A stretch of 22,421 bases of DNA. Source: an uncultured Verrucomicrobia subdivision 3 bacterium (GTDB lineage: Bacteria; Verrucomicrobiota; Verrucomicrobiae; Limisphaerales; UBA11358). The stretch is from positions 1 to 22,421 of the forward strand of contig CAINDH010000222.1 of NCBI GenBank assembly GCA_903847285.1, read 5' to 3'. Under the pieces are notes generated by a model, which saw nothing but the letters and a program-made list of their open reading frames with translations, searched no databases and had not been told where the DNA came from. Both the position numbers and the translations under genes were made by a program. Shown in pieces: positions 21,717 to 22,421 of this stretch (the stretch's first letter is position 1; each line of letters opens with the position of its first letter).

Positions 21717-22421
<705 letters not shown>

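Overview
The window reads as ordinary bacterial chromosome, most likely from a Verrucomicrobiota relative of the Pedosphaera/Limisphaera type. This is inferred from gene style, not from a marker gene: long secreted proteins built from Ig-like, NHL, YDG and MBG modules with similar C-terminal modules, frequent absence of Shine-Dalgarno sequences, GTG/TTG starts, and intergenic palindromes. No tRNA, rRNA, CRISPR array, insertion sequence or phage gene was found.

Layout. 55-3563 (+): prfC, a 72-residue orphan, then pyrR-pyrB behind what looks like a PyrR attenuator. 3560-4625: a convergent PH-like gene (-) and about 675 bases of non-coding DNA holding perfect hairpins, an 8-base tandem repeat and a 41-base-period array. 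4626-7261 (+): a fibronectin-III protein of unknown role and a secreted NHL/Ig-like protein. 7327-9536 (-): pta and hisC, overlapping by four bases. 9662-11161 (+): a COG1579-type zinc-ribbon protein and a TSUP-family permease. 11165-15039: molybdenum cofactor synthesis as two divergent operons, moeA-moaC-mogA (-) and moaA-moaD-moaE (+). 15051-18221 (-): a DUF2585-like membrane protein and a large MBG/YDG exported protein cut by an in-frame TAG. 18450-21174 (+): a small membrane protein, leuD and a GH20 hexosaminidase. 21245-21284: a bidirectional terminator. 21294-22421 (-): tpiA (5' end beyond the window) followed by secG.

How the genes work together. The molybdenum block covers most of the pathway: MoaA/MoaC make cPMP, MoaD/MoaE insert the dithiolene sulfurs, MogA adenylates molybdopterin and MoeA inserts molybdate. 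moaB-like and moeB genes are not in view. pyrR-pyrB is a short pyrimidine operon with its own apparent sensor. The rest is central metabolism, translation, secretion and surface proteins.

The most noteworthy signals are: (1) the pyrR leader, with a PyrR-type binding loop, a 22-codon leader ORF and an intrinsic terminator whose U-tract abuts the pyrR start codon; (2) the seven-unit, 41-base-period hairpin array and neighbouring perfect hairpins at 4032-4560; (3) a family of GTAGG-ended palindromes placed at stop codons; (4) a beta-propeller apparently inserted inside an Ig-like fold; (5) the in-frame TAG in the MBG/YDG gene.
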